Source of the DNA: JAVBQJ01 sp031549115
GTDB lineage: Bacteria; Verrucomicrobiota; Lentisphaeria; Victivallales; Victivallaceae
Direction: 5' to 3'
NCBI GenBank assembly: GCA_031549115.1
Contig: JAVBQJ010000012.1
Coordinates: forward strand, 1-64,000
Length of the DNA: 64,000 bases
The notes beneath the pieces are model-generated. The model was given only the letters and a program-made list of their open reading frames with translations, made no database searches and was not told the DNA's origin. A program made the position numbers and the translations under genes. Shown piece after piece: positions 41,033-50,027 of the stretch (the stretch's first letter is position 1; every line of letters starts with the position of its first letter).

Positions 41033-43655
41033 CCGCGGTCGCTCCGGCCGCCAGTTCCAGCTCCAGTACCGGAAGCGGCCGCTGCTCCGGGTAAACGGTT
41101 TCGGCGCTCCAGCCGCCGACACCGCCGAGGCGTTCATGATCCGGCCGGATCGCCGCCTTGGCGGCCGTGGCGCCGGGGTTGTGGACGGTGAAAAAGATTT
41201 CGCCGTCCGCGGCCCTGCCGAAGCGTTCCAACCGTACTCCGTCCGCCGTCGCCGCCGTCACCGGTTCCCAACCGGCGGCGTACAGCCGGTCCAGCACCGG
41301 AATCATCGGCCCGAGAATATCCACGGTGACATTGCGCCCCGGATAGATGCCCCAGAACATGTGATATTCGATTTTGGCCTTTTCCTGCGGTTCGTACGGC
41401 AGATAAGTGGTCGGCTTGAAAGGTCCGGCGATGGTGCGGAGAAACTCCGGATCGGTCACGAAGGTATTCTCGATTCCGAAGATGTCCAGATCCGGCGCGG
41501 CGAAGGTGATCGGCCCGAACGCATTCGCCATCACCACCATCCCGTCGGGGCGGTAACGGGCGGCCAATTCCCGGAGCCATTCGATCGAACCGAAGCCGCG
41601 CTGCACCATCGGCTGACGCGTCTGCGCATCGAAGGTCAGCGGCAGCCGGTTGTAACGGAAGTTTTCCCGCCGGTAATCCGCCGGCACATCCATGAAGCAA
41701 TCCAGTCCGAAGCCGTTCGGTAGCGGCAAACCGCGTCCCTGAATTTCCCGGATCAGCGGATCCAGCGCCACCGCGATTGCCGCTTCGCCGCGCCCGGCCG
41801 GAATCGCCGGCGCCAGGTTGCAGGGGATCATCGCCCCGAAGCCGGAGTCGCCGATCCACGCCACCCGATTGCCGAGCCCCAATACCGGTTCGCCGCCGCG
41901 ATCGTACATGCCGCTGGCAAACGCGGCTTCGATCAGGCCGTGGAGAAACTCCCGCCGGTCGCTGTTGGATGCGTGCGGGTTGCAGTTGTAGGCGCGAGAG
42001 TAATGCAACGGCAGGAATTTTTCCCATTCGGCCGCATCGCCGCCGCTGAGTTTGCGCATCCGCTCCAGCGTTTCCGCCGCGGTCGGCGACGCATAATCCC
42101 CCATCGAGAATTGAAAAAATTCCGGTTCGATGTAAATCAGGTTGAGGCGGCCGTTGGCGGCGTTCCACGACCAGTTTTCCGCGTCCAGCTCGTCGGCGCC
42201 CCAGACGAAGCGGTAGCCTCCGGCCAGCGTCTCCTCGGGATTCTGCTGCGACTGATTGGCATGCCACGGAATCTCCCAGCCGCCGCCGGATTTGACCCGG
42301 TCGGCGTAATATTCCGGAAAGTGCCGGTAGTAGCGCTCCGCCGCCGAACGCATCCCCCACGCCGGATCGGCCGGATAGACCAGAAAATCGAACGCCGCGC
42401 CGCGCATCGACCGCCCGTCGACATCGGTCTCGTCGATCAAGGCGAAGTCGGCGGCCGCGTACAGAATACCCAGCTTCGGATTGACCGCCAGCCGGTAATT
42501 GCAGGGTTTCCCCTGATCGACCGCAATCGCAAGCGCCTGCCGCTGCGCCGGAGCCGCGGCGACGGTAAAGGGGTAATCGGTGACCTTGGCTTCAAATTGC
42601 GGAACTTTTTCCATCTCACGGAATGGTTTGATGCTGCGCGACAACGACGAATAAAAATCGTAATCCGCCGCCGGATTCAACGGCAGCGCCAGATAGACGC
42701 CGACCGCCCGGTCCAACGCATTCAGCGACCGGATTTCACCGGAAACCCGGATGGCATCCCCCTCCGGCCGGTAATGCACCGTCATCGCCAATGCCGCCTC
42801 CGGCCACTCCGCCGTCTGCGTCACGCCGTCCGCGTCCGCAACCGGAGTTCCGGTGTGGCGGAACGGCAGCGCCGCGTTGCCGGCGTCGCGCACCCACACG
42901 CCGCCGAAACCGGCGGGAACTTCGCTCCAGCTTTCGCCGCCGTTGCGTATCCCGGTAATGCCGCCCCCGGCGCCGAATGCCAGGGTGAAGCCGTTCGCCA
43001 GCGTCACCATGGCTGCCGTTTCCTGCGGCGTTCCCGCCGCCGCCGTCATCTCTTCCGGCGTCATCGTGACGCCGTCCCACACCACCAATCCGGGATCTTT
43101 GCCTTCGAGCCGGAGCTTGCGGAACTCAAAGTGATATTGATGCGCATACGAATACGGCGCTTCGTACAGGTGAATATCCAACCCGGTCACCCCGCCGCGC
43201 ACGGCTCCGGTCAAATCCACCTCGATGGGCTGCCACTCCTCCCCGGCCTTCACCCGGGCCCGGGCGAACAACTGCTGCACCGGCGGATTGCCGTCCAGCG
43301 CGGTATGGCGCAAGCCGTTATCGTAAATACAGAACGCCAATTCTTTGCCGTTGGCCTGAATATCCGGGGCATCGCTCCGCAAACGCACTTCGAAACACAA
43401 ACGGTCGAACATGCGCCAATCCCGGGCTTCGCGGAAGCCGGTCCGCAAATGCGGGAAGCTTTCCTCGCCCCCGTCCGGCGACGCATCCACCACGAATGTC
43501 TCCCCGCTCCGGACCAGTGTGATCGGCATGCCGTGGGACGCCCGGGCTTCCCACCGGCAATCTTCTCCGGTCAACGCGAGTTCGGTTGCGGCAACCGCGG
43601 AAGTACCCGCCACCGCGACCGCCAGTAACAACATTAACGCACGATTCCATTTCAT
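41013..43655 (-). CDS. Large secreted glycoside hydrolase-like protein
   Basis: 880 residues. A signal peptide spans about 1-22. Residues about 30-190 look like a carbohydrate-binding module (FPHLRTGF, YDNGLRHTALDGNPP, IDLTGAV-like segment). A beta-rich domain follows to about 410. A probable TIM barrel covers about 470-800, with NGFGLDCFMDVPADYRREN, RPDGMVVMANAFGP and DIFGIENTFVTDPEFL holding acidic candidates, then a small C-terminal beta domain. I do not recognise a numbered GH family. It is the last gene of a LacI-pseudopilin-secreted protein set, separated from the pseudopilin by a structured repeat. Confidence 0.72.
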   Translation of the reverse strand: MKWNRALMLLLAVAVAGTSAVAATELALTGEDCRWEARASHGMPITLVRSGETFVVDASPDGGEESFPHLRTGFREARDWRMFDRLCFEVRLRSDAPDIQANGKELAFCIYDNGLRHTALDGNPPVQQLFARARVKAGEEWQPIEVDLTGAVRGGVTGLDIHLYEAPYSYAHQYHFEFRKLRLEGKDPGLVVWDGVTMTPEEMTAAAGTPQETAAMVTLANGFTLAFGAGGGITGIRNGGESWSEVPAGFGGVWVRDAGNAALPFRHTGTPVADADGVTQTAEWPEAALAMTVHYRPEGDAIRVSGEIRSLNALDRAVGVYLALPLNPAADYDFYSSLSRSIKPFREMEKVPQFEAKVTDYPFTVAAAPAQRQALAIAVDQGKPCNYRLAVNPKLGILYAAADFALIDETDVDGRSMRGAAFDFLVYPADPAWGMRSAAERYYRHFPEYYADRVKSGGGWEIPWHANQSQQNPEETLAGGYRFVWGADELDAENWSWNAANGRLNLIYIEPEFFQFSMGDYASPTAAETLERMRKLSGGDAAEWEKFLPLHYSRAYNCNPHASNSDRREFLHGLIEAAFASGMYDRGGEPVLGLGNRVAWIGDSGFGAMIPCNLAPAIPAGRGEAAIAVALDPLIREIQGRGLPLPNGFGLDCFMDVPADYRRENFRYNRLPLTFDAQTRQPMVQRGFGSIEWLRELAARYRPDGMVVMANAFGPITFAAPDLDIFGIENTFVTDPEFLRTIAGPFKPTTYLPYEPQEKAKIEYHMFWGIYPGRNVTVDILGPMIPVLDRLYAAGWEPVTAATADGVRLERFGRAADGEIFFTVHNPGATAAKAAIRPDHERLGGVGGWSAETVYPEQRPLPVLELELAAGATAVIRIFR

Positions 43656-43697
43656 CAGCCGTAATCCTTATATTCACTGTGGCAGAGCCATATTATT

Positions 43698-43848
43698 CGC
43701 CGCCGGTGCGGCGCCAGAGTTCGCGCGCTGGACCACTCGTTACGCCCGCTTCGCGGACTTACTCTTCGCCCGAGGGAGACGAGCCCTCTCGTGTTCGGCT
43801 TCGCCATCGGCTTTATTTGATTTTTTTATTTTTAAGATTTTTTTAGGG
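43698..43848 (-). repeat. Structured intergenic repeat, copy 5 (short variant)
   Basis: Read on the minus strand, an A-rich stretch after the pseudopilin stop, then the GATGGCGAAGCCGAA module shared with copies 3 and 6, short stems (CTCGT/ACGAG-type, GTCCGCGAAGCGGGC), and the terminal CGCCGCACCGGCGGCG hairpin at 43698. The long penultimate stem is missing. It lies between co-oriented genes. Confidence 0.72.
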
Positions 43849-43857
43849 GGGGAAAAC

Positions 43858-44592
43858 TTACAGTTGGTGTTCCTGGTAGTTGTACAGCTTCGAGAACACA
43901 CCGTTGTTTCCTGCCTCCTTGGCCAGCTCCGAGCCGGAGCTGCGCATCGGCGTCGCATGGCCGTCGACATACAATGTGCTGGCCGAATTGCCGCCATGCA
44001 CGAAAGTGCGCGAATAGAAGTCCGTGTAACTGCTGTTGCTCGGTGTGACCACGATATAGAAGTAATACGGCTCCATCTTGTTGTAAGTCGACCCGAAGTC
44101 GATGTGCGTGATGAAGTTGCTCGGATTCTTGAACGCCGTCACCTTGGCCGGCGCACCCTTCGTCGTGGCGCCGCCGAAGGTCCAGCCGCTGGCATCGGAA
44201 TTGTAGCCGTAACTCGGACACCATTGGTCATATTTGCCGGCTGGACAGCGAAAGAGAGCGATGGAGCCGGTATACGGATGGATCAAGTCCATCCAGGTCT
44301 GATGCCAACCGTCGCCGGTGTAAATACCGCCTTTGTAGTTTTTCCCCGGATACGAAGTGTCGGTCTGTTCGACGTCGGCAGCATAACTCGGCTGCTGCAT
44401 CGGCAGCGAATCATTGAAGTCGCCCGTGTACATCGCCACTCCCAGCCCGATCTGCTTGATGTTGGACAGGCACTTGGCCCCCTGAGCCGATGCCCGCGCC
44501 TTGCTTAAGGCCGGCAACAACATACTAGCGAGAATAGCGATAATTGCGATCACGACCAACAGCTCTATCAGCGTAAAATCTCTTACCTTCAT
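43858..44592 (-). CDS. Pseudopilin (prepilin-type leader, H-x10-DG C-terminus)
   Basis: 244 residues. Leader MKVRD, then FTLIELLVVIAIIAILASML and ALSKARASAQ. The tail FVHGGNSASTLYVDGH has one extra residue compared with the other two pseudopilins here. The head contains many Tyr, Gly and Ser residues. AGGAGG precedes the start. It lies 36 bp after a LacI regulator and upstream of a large secreted GH-like protein. Confidence 0.9.
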   Translation of the reverse strand: MKVRDFTLIELLVVIAIIAILASMLLPALSKARASAQGAKCLSNIKQIGLGVAMYTGDFNDSLPMQQPSYAADVEQTDTSYPGKNYKGGIYTGDGWHQTWMDLIHPYTGSIALFRCPAGKYDQWCPSYGYNSDASGWTFGGATTKGAPAKVTAFKNPSNFITHIDFGSTYNKMEPYYFYIVVTPSNSSYTDFYSRTFVHGGNSASTLYVDGHATPMRSSGSELAKEAGNNGVFSKLYNYQEHQL

Positions 44593-44627
44593 GACAACCT
44601 CCTGTTTTTCGTTGTATGTTTCACTTC

Positions 44628-45749
44628 CTATCCCATCATCGCTGCGGCAATGTGAATATCCGATTCCCGAATCTCCGCATCCGTCGGCGCCGAAGACGCC
44701 CGCGGCACAAAGAACGATTCGACCCGGCGCACGGTCGGCTTCAGGTCATCCTCCATTACCAGGAGCAGCAGTTCGGCCAGCTCCCGGGCAACCCGGGTTT
44801 CCCCGTGATTGATGCTCGAAAGCTCCGGCTCGGAGGCCCAGCACAAATCCGGATTGTCGCCATACCCGACGACCGCGATTTCATCGGGGACCCGGATTCC
44901 TTCGCGCCGCAATACCTTGATCAACGCCACCGCCCATTCGTCGTTGGAGGTGATGACGCCGTCCACGCGGTTGGGAGCGATCACCTGCTCGTAAAATCTC
45001 CGGGCGATGAACTCCGGGCGCGAACCGTCCAACCCCACCATGCCGGATTCCGCGGCCACCCACACCAGCTCCGCAACCTCCCCTTGCCCCGAAGCCCGCA
45101 ATTGGCGGCAATAGCCGTCTTTGCGCCCCTGCATCGGCGAACACGTCAAATCGTTCAATGCCAGCGCAATCCGCCGCCGCCCATGCTGCTGCAAATGCGC
45201 CACCGCCTGCCGCATTCCGACGGCATAATCAATATCGACGGCATGGCATTCGTCTTCATAGCCCGGCGGCGGCCGCAGATAAACCACCCGGCTGTACTCC
45301 GCGAAAGCCGCCAATACCCGGCGGGAAACCTCCGGCGAATAGCTATCGAAGTGGTCCAGTACGATCGTCCCGGCGAAATCCATCGACATCACATCCCGGA
45401 CGCTCTCCAGAATACCCGGATCCCGGTCGTTCAAACGGGAGATCACAATCCGGTAGCCGGCTTTGGACAACTCCGTTTCGATCAGCGGGATCAGATTCTG
45501 CAGGTGATGCGAAAACAGTACCGGAGAGACGATATTGACCAGACGGCTTTTCCCGGAACGCAGCTGGCGGGCGCACAGATTCACCCGGTAATCCAGCTCC
45601 CGGGCCGCCTGCAGCACCCGCTCCCGGGTTTCCGGCAGGATCAGATGCAGTGTCGGCGCGTTGTTCAACACCACCGAAACCACCCCCTGCGAAACCTGAG
45701 CCCGCAACGCCACTTCCCGTTGCGTCACACGCCTCCGCTGCTCCTTCAT
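44628..45749 (-). CDS. LacI-family transcriptional regulator
   Basis: 373 residues from ATG at 45747-45749 behind AAAGGGCGG; an ATG 15 bases earlier is also possible. The helix-turn-helix VTQREVALRAQVSQGVVSVVLNNA and hinge RQLRSGKSRLVNIVSP are typical. The ligand domain shows GYRIVISRLNDRD, VDGVITSNDEWAVAL and ELSSINHGETRVARELAEL. Two AATACGTATT palindromes lie between its promoter and its start codon, so autoregulation is likely. It is first in a set with a pseudopilin and a secreted GH-like protein. Confidence 0.93.
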   Translation of the reverse strand: MKEQRRRVTQREVALRAQVSQGVVSVVLNNAPTLHLILPETRERVLQAARELDYRVNLCARQLRSGKSRLVNIVSPVLFSHHLQNLIPLIETELSKAGYRIVISRLNDRDPGILESVRDVMSMDFAGTIVLDHFDSYSPEVSRRVLAAFAEYSRVVYLRPPPGYEDECHAVDIDYAVGMRQAVAHLQQHGRRRIALALNDLTCSPMQGRKDGYCRQLRASGQGEVAELVWVAAESGMVGLDGSRPEFIARRFYEQVIAPNRVDGVITSNDEWAVALIKVLRREGIRVPDEIAVVGYGDNPDLCWASEPELSSINHGETRVARELAELLLLVMEDDLKPTVRRVESFFVPRASSAPTDAEIRESDIHIAAAMMG

Positions 45750-45769
45750 CCGCCGCCCTTTCATTTATC

Positions 45770-45785
45770 ATCAATACGTATTGAT
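45770..45785. promoter_or_regulatory. LacI-type operator, proximal
   Basis: ATCAATACGTATTGAT is a perfect 16-base palindrome with a central CG, like LacI-family operators, lying just before the lacI-type gene. Confidence 0.7.
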
Positions 45786-45812
45786 AATCAAAAACAATCC
45801 ATTTTATCGTGC

Positions 45813-45832
45813 ATTAATACGTATTTATTAAT
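45813..45832. promoter_or_regulatory. LacI-type operator, distal
   Basis: ATTAATACGTATTTATTAAT shares the core AATACGTATT with the proximal site, 43 bases away centre to centre, and abuts the -10 box. Two spaced sites would allow cooperative binding or looping. Confidence 0.65.
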
Positions 45833-45860
45833 ATTATAGCAAAACTGCAAAAAAAGTCAA
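45833..45860 (-). promoter_or_regulatory. Promoter of the LacI-pseudopilin set
   Basis: On the minus strand TTGACT (45855-45860), 16-base spacer, TATAAT (45833-45838). Confidence 0.7.
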
Positions 45861-46004
45861 TAGCGCATGGCAAAAAAAAGTCGGATTTTTGCAAAAAAAC
45901 AGTAGCAAGCCTCCAACCGCAGGAGTGTACTACGGCAGGATGCGGTGGATGATTGTGCGCCGCAGGTGCGCCAGATGTGGTGATACGGCACACCGGCCCA
46001 GCCG

Positions 46005-48215
46005 TCAGCCGAGGGAATACACCTGGCCCGGGGCCAACTCGAGGTCGCGGAACGTGCCGTCGGCGAGACGCAAACGGCAACTCCCGCCGCGTTCCGAGCG
46101 GATCGCGGCTTCATGCAACGTGCCGGAACGCCAGGCGATATCGACGACGAAGCCGCCGCGTGCCCGCAGGCCGGCAATCCGGCCGTCCGGCCACTTCGGC
46201 GGCAGCGCCGGCAACAATTCGATCACCCCGTCACGGTCGCCCAGCAGCATCGCGGCCACCGCCGCCATCCCGCCGAAATTGCCGTCGATCTGAAAAGGCG
46301 GATGCAGGTCCAACAGCGACGGCGAGGAAAAATCGGCGATCAGGCGGTCGAGGTGATATTGCGCTTCCTGGCCGCGCCCCAGCGCCGCGGCCAGGCAGGC
46401 GCTCCACGACCGGCTCCAGCCGGTATGACCGCCATCGGAAGCCATGCGCCGGTCGAAGGATGCGGCGGCGGCGGCAAAAAGCTCCGGTGTCCCCCACGGC
46501 GTGATCCGGTCCAATGGATACAGGCCGACCAGATGAGAAAAGTGACGGTGGCCGGGTTCGGTTTCGACGAATTCCCCGTTCCATTCGAGCAGCCGCCCGT
46601 CGACGCCGATCTTCAGCGGTTCCAGCCGTTCCAGGGCGGCGCGCCAACCGGCCCGCTCTTCCGGATCGGCGCCGAGCAGTTCCCCGGCCCGGATGCAGTT
46701 GTCCAATATATCGGCAACCAGAGTCAGGTCGCAGGCCGCGGAAATGCAGCAGCTTCCGGCCCAGTCCCCGGCCCCTTCGAAGCGGTTTTCCGGCGAAGAG
46801 GACGGCATGACCTGCAATGTGCCGGCGTCGTCGGCAGTCAGAAAATCCATCCAGAAGCGGGCGACTTCGCGCATCAATGGATAGGCGCGCTCGGCCAGAA
46901 ACCCGCGGTCACCGGCGTATTGCCAATGCCGCCAGACCTGGTTGGCCAACCAGGCCGCCGAACCGGCCCAGAAGCCGGTCCAACCGTACGATTCCGGCGT
47001 CATTTTCGCGCTGTCGTCGGTACAGGTCGACCAGTACACGCCGCGGCAGCCGTACAGGGTCTGCGCCAGGTGCCGGCCGAACGGCACCGCGCGCTCCAGC
47101 AGGCTCATCAAAGCTTCGAAGCCTTCGCCCATACCGGTGGCCTCGCAGCCCCAGTAGGCCATCTGCAAATTGACGTCGAGGGTAAAACAGCACATCCAGC
47201 TGGGCCGGATGTCGCGATTCCACTTGCCCTGAAGATTGGGCGGCAATTGCCCCCGCGCGGTCGCCGCGATAAAAAGATAACGCCCGTAGTCGAAGTAGAG
47301 GCGGATCAACCCCGGATCGGCAATCCCGTCACGCAACCGCTGCATCCGCCGGTCGGTCGCCAGATCGACCTCCGGCAGATCGAAGTCCAGCCGGCAGCGT
47401 TCGAAGATGGCGCGATAACACGCGACATTGGCATCGCGCAACGCATCCCAATTCACCCCCGCCAGCGGAAACGGCGCCACCTCCGGGATGGTATCGGTCG
47501 ATGTGGCAATGTCGATGGCGACGATGAGCTCTTCGGCGCCGTGGATCACCAGCCGGTCGGCGCGGACTTCGCGGCGCACCTCCCCGCCCCTGGCCAGCAC
47601 ATCGACCGCAACGACGAAATTCCGCCGGTCGATCCGCCCGGTCAAAATCAGCCGTTCCGGCGTCACCGCAACCGCGGGCGTACAATCCGGATCGATGATC
47701 CGGTCGAGGCGGAGCGCGACGTTGAACGGCCTGCCGGAGGCGGTCACCCGGCCGAAGATCCTGTCGTCGCCAAGACCGGCGAAGAATTCACGTTTGAAAC
47801 ATTCTCCGGAATGGGTGGAATATCCGGTCGCGGCCACCGCGGTCGCCAGATCGAGTTCGCGTCGGTAATCCTCCATCACCGGCTGCTGGTCGAATTCGAG
47901 ATAAAGATCGCCGGCCGGCACATAGCTGTTGAGCCGGTAGTGACGCGGTTCGCCGGAATAATACCGGTGCGCCAGCTCGGTGGCGCGCCGGTAATCCCCG
48001 GCGCGCAGCGCGTCGCGTACCTCCCCGAGATGCTCCGCCGCCGGAACGACCTCCCGGTCGGAGTAACGGGTCTGCCACAGTTGTTCATGGTTGAGCGCGA
48101 CACGTTCGCACTGTTCGCCGCCGTCGAGCATCGCCGCCAGCCGGCCGTTGCCGATCGGCAGCGACGCATTCCAGCGCGCCGCCGGAGCGTGGAAGAAAAG
48201 TTTCGAATTCATCAT
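46005..48215 (-). CDS. Alpha-L-fucosidase/galactosidase, GH95, cytoplasmic form
   Basis: 736 residues. The N-terminal domain starts WNASLPIGNGRLAAMLDGG and has LNHEQLWQTRYSD, the GH95 opening. The alpha-barrel core has FTLDVNLQMAYWGCEATGMGE (with a candidate acidic residue) and MPSSSPENRF; GGHTGWSRSWSACLAAALG and IDGNFGGMAAVAAMLL are also family-typical. It hydrolyses terminal fucose (or related L-sugars) from glycans by inversion. No signal peptide is seen, so it is probably cytoplasmic. It is divergent from an AraC-type regulator that likely controls it. Confidence 0.9.
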   Translation of the reverse strand: MMNSKLFFHAPAARWNASLPIGNGRLAAMLDGGEQCERVALNHEQLWQTRYSDREVVPAAEHLGEVRDALRAGDYRRATELAHRYYSGEPRHYRLNSYVPAGDLYLEFDQQPVMEDYRRELDLATAVAATGYSTHSGECFKREFFAGLGDDRIFGRVTASGRPFNVALRLDRIIDPDCTPAVAVTPERLILTGRIDRRNFVVAVDVLARGGEVRREVRADRLVIHGAEELIVAIDIATSTDTIPEVAPFPLAGVNWDALRDANVACYRAIFERCRLDFDLPEVDLATDRRMQRLRDGIADPGLIRLYFDYGRYLFIAATARGQLPPNLQGKWNRDIRPSWMCCFTLDVNLQMAYWGCEATGMGEGFEALMSLLERAVPFGRHLAQTLYGCRGVYWSTCTDDSAKMTPESYGWTGFWAGSAAWLANQVWRHWQYAGDRGFLAERAYPLMREVARFWMDFLTADDAGTLQVMPSSSPENRFEGAGDWAGSCCISAACDLTLVADILDNCIRAGELLGADPEERAGWRAALERLEPLKIGVDGRLLEWNGEFVETEPGHRHFSHLVGLYPLDRITPWGTPELFAAAAASFDRRMASDGGHTGWSRSWSACLAAALGRGQEAQYHLDRLIADFSSPSLLDLHPPFQIDGNFGGMAAVAAMLLGDRDGVIELLPALPPKWPDGRIAGLRARGGFVVDIAWRSGTLHEAAIRSERGGSCRLRLADGTFRDLELAPGQVYSLG

Positions 48216-48225
48216 GATACCTCAT

Positions 48226-48254
48226 TTGCCGATTATTGCCGATACCTGTATAGT
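48226..48254 (+). promoter_or_regulatory. Putative promoter of the AraC-type gene
   Basis: TTGCCG (48226-48231), 17-base spacer, TATAGT (48249-48254), in the 84-base divergent gap. The -10 region GTATAGTATAC is itself palindromic. Confidence 0.5.
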
Positions 48255-48299
48255 ATACAACAGTTCGACTTTTATTAACATGACGATTTTTGCAAACAC

Positions 48300-49166
48300 A
48301 TGGAACTTTTTGTCAAAGTGCGCGGCTTCACCTTTGCCGCGGAATCGGAGCTGCCGGCGCGGGTGGTCCAGGCCAACCACATCCGCGCCAACGACCGCCA
48401 GCGTTCCGAACCGCGCAGCTACCCGTGGTGGACTATCGACTGCATGAAGACCGGATCGCCGGGGCGTAAGACGGTGGCGGGGCTCGGCTCGTGGCGGCGG
48501 GAACCCGGCTGGGTCCATTTGCACCGCCCCGGTGTGGTTTTCGCCGACGACAATTCCCGGGAAACCGAAATCCATGACGCCAGTTACATCCACTTCACCG
48601 GCGGCGAGCTGCTCGGACTCGACCGCTTGACCGGCCGTGATGGCTTCGCCGCCATTCACGATCCGGCCGCGGAGGTTCACCGCCGCCTGACCCGGATGGC
48701 ATTGACCGGCGAAACCCGCGGCAATTCCGGTGCCCTGCTGGTCGCCGCGATGCTTTATGAGCTGGCCGACTTCCTGCTGACGCATGCCGAACACCGCGAT
48801 GGCGTCACGTGGCGTTTGACGGCGGCGCCGCGCCCGTCCGGCGATTTCGGCGCCCGGCTGCGCGACTACTTCGAACGCCATTACCGCCGGGAGTTGAATC
48901 TCGAGGAAATCGCCCGCGCCATGCAGGTCAGCGTGTCCACACTGTCGCACCGCTGCCGCAGTGAAACCGGTCTGGGCCCCAAAGCCCTGTTGACCGCCAT
49001 CCGTATCGAACAAAGTAAGCCGCTGCTGCTTCGCGGCCTGCCGCTGAAGCGGATCGCCGGCAGTGTCGGCCTCGGCGACGACGAATTCCACTTTTCCCGG
49101 GTCTTCAAGCGTGTCACCGGCATGCCGCCGAGCGAATACCGGCGCACGGTACGGATTGCGGATTGA
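48300..49166 (+). CDS. AraC-family transcriptional regulator
   Basis: 288 residues. The N-terminal about 170 residues form a cupin-like effector domain (WVHLHRPGVVFADDNS, ASYIHFTGGELLGLD). The C-terminal two helix-turn-helix units are clear: LNLEEIARAMQVSVSTLSHRCRSETG and LKRIAGSVGLGDDEFHFSRVFKRVTGMPPSEYRR. It is probably a sugar-responsive activator of the divergent GH95 gene. A bidirectional terminator follows the stop. Confidence 0.92.
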   Translation: MELFVKVRGFTFAAESELPARVVQANHIRANDRQRSEPRSYPWWTIDCMKTGSPGRKTVAGLGSWRREPGWVHLHRPGVVFADDNSRETEIHDASYIHFTGGELLGLDRLTGRDGFAAIHDPAAEVHRRLTRMALTGETRGNSGALLVAAMLYELADFLLTHAEHRDGVTWRLTAAPRPSGDFGARLRDYFERHYRRELNLEEIARAMQVSVSTLSHRCRSETGLGPKALLTAIRIEQSKPLLLRGLPLKRIAGSVGLGDDEFHFSRVFKRVTGMPPSEYRRTVRIAD

Positions 49167-49173
49167 CGCCAAG

Positions 49174-49206
49174 AAAAAATCCCGGCTGGAATCAGACGGG
49201 ATTTTT
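49174..49206. terminator. Bidirectional rho-independent terminator
   Basis: AAAAAATCCCG (49174-49184) pairs with CGGGATTTTT (49197-49206). A T-run follows the stem on either strand. It separates the AraC-type gene from a converging lipoprotein gene. Confidence 0.85.
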
Positions 49207-49233
49207 CAGGAGCGCCGGAAAGTTCTGGATCAG

Positions 49234-49635
49234 TTAGCGGATTGCATTCCCGGATACATTGGTGCTTTGGAAGTAGAACAGGAACGGGAACGGGAACGGG
49301 ATCATCATGCTGCTCCGGCTCGACTGCAGGTCCAACGTCTGGGAGGCACCGAGCGCCTTGGCGCGGGTGGTCACCAGTTCAACGGTCGACGGCACATTGA
49401 CGCTGTCTTCGTCAAAGACGGAGATCGCGCCGACCTGCTTGACCGAGCCGGTGAACATCGGCCACTTCAGGAAATACAGACCACTGTTCTGGGCGTTGAC
49501 GTGCGCAATGGAAGCTCCGGACGCGGCAATTTTCTGATCATTCAACTGGACCGGCTTGGTTTCCTGGACGCTGGCACAACCGGTAACAATCGCAGCAACC
49601 ATCCCGGCAGCCAAAAACAACATAAACTTCTTCAT
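49234..49635 (-). CDS. Small lipoprotein of unknown function
   Basis: 133 residues from ATG at 49633-49635 behind AGGAGA; upstream frame lacks a ribosome site. The signal ends AAIVTGC, a lipobox with Cys about 19. The mature part has VELVTTRAKALGASQTLDLQSSRSS and ends in an aromatic FPFPFLFYFQS segment. The overall pattern recalls small outer-membrane lipoproteins involved in envelope homeostasis, but no family is recognised. Confidence 0.78.
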   Translation of the reverse strand: MKKFMLFLAAGMVAAIVTGCASVQETKPVQLNDQKIAASGASIAHVNAQNSGLYFLKWPMFTGSVKQVGAISVFDEDSVNVPSTVELVTTRAKALGASQTLDLQSSRSSMMIPFPFPFLFYFQSTNVSGNAIR

Positions 49636-49683
49636 GATTTTTCTCCTTGTTTCTCTATAAAGTTCCGGAAGCCCCTTGTATTT

Positions 49684-49712
49684 ACTATACTGCCATCCGG
49701 CGCCACATGCAA
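49684..49712 (-). promoter_or_regulatory. Promoter of the small lipoprotein gene
   Basis: On the minus strand TTGCAT (49707-49712), 17-base spacer, TATAGT (49684-49689), about 50 bases before the start. Confidence 0.6.
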
Positions 49713-49743
49713 CCCCGAAGCGAAAAAAAATTATATCGCGCAA

Positions 49744-50027
49744 TACCGACCCGCAAAGATTTGAGTATAAAAAATCCGATATACCGCTCCGGATGAGGTA
49801 ATTGGGGGATCATCGCGAAGCGTTATATCGGAAAAAAATACTTCCCGGCAATACAAGGCATTATCAAATCTTCGTACCTTTTTAAAGAAACTGGAGAGAT
49901 AATATAGCATTATTCCCGCTTTTTTCAATATCAAGAAATGAATAATATGCGGTTTTTTATATTGCAGGCAAATAATTTAGGCAATATATTAGTCACTGTG
50001 CCACAACCCGCCAACGCTGGATGCGCT
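49744..50027. other. AT-rich intergenic region without recognised gene
   Basis: The 284 bases between the lipoprotein promoter and the M24 peptidase gene are AT-rich compared with the rest of the window. I see no convincing open frame, repeat or stable hairpin. It may hold the 3' untranslated region of the peptidase transcript. Confidence 0.5.

Noticed and set aside
41940..43628. 562-codon open frame opposite the 880-residue secreted protein
   Set aside because: The minus-strand frame has a signal peptide, domain-like structure and a ribosome site; the plus-strand frame has none.
46113..48278. 721-codon open frame opposite the GH95 gene
   Set aside because: Antisense shadow of a clear GH95 enzyme; composition is rich in Arg, Pro, His and Gln, as expected for a reverse frame.
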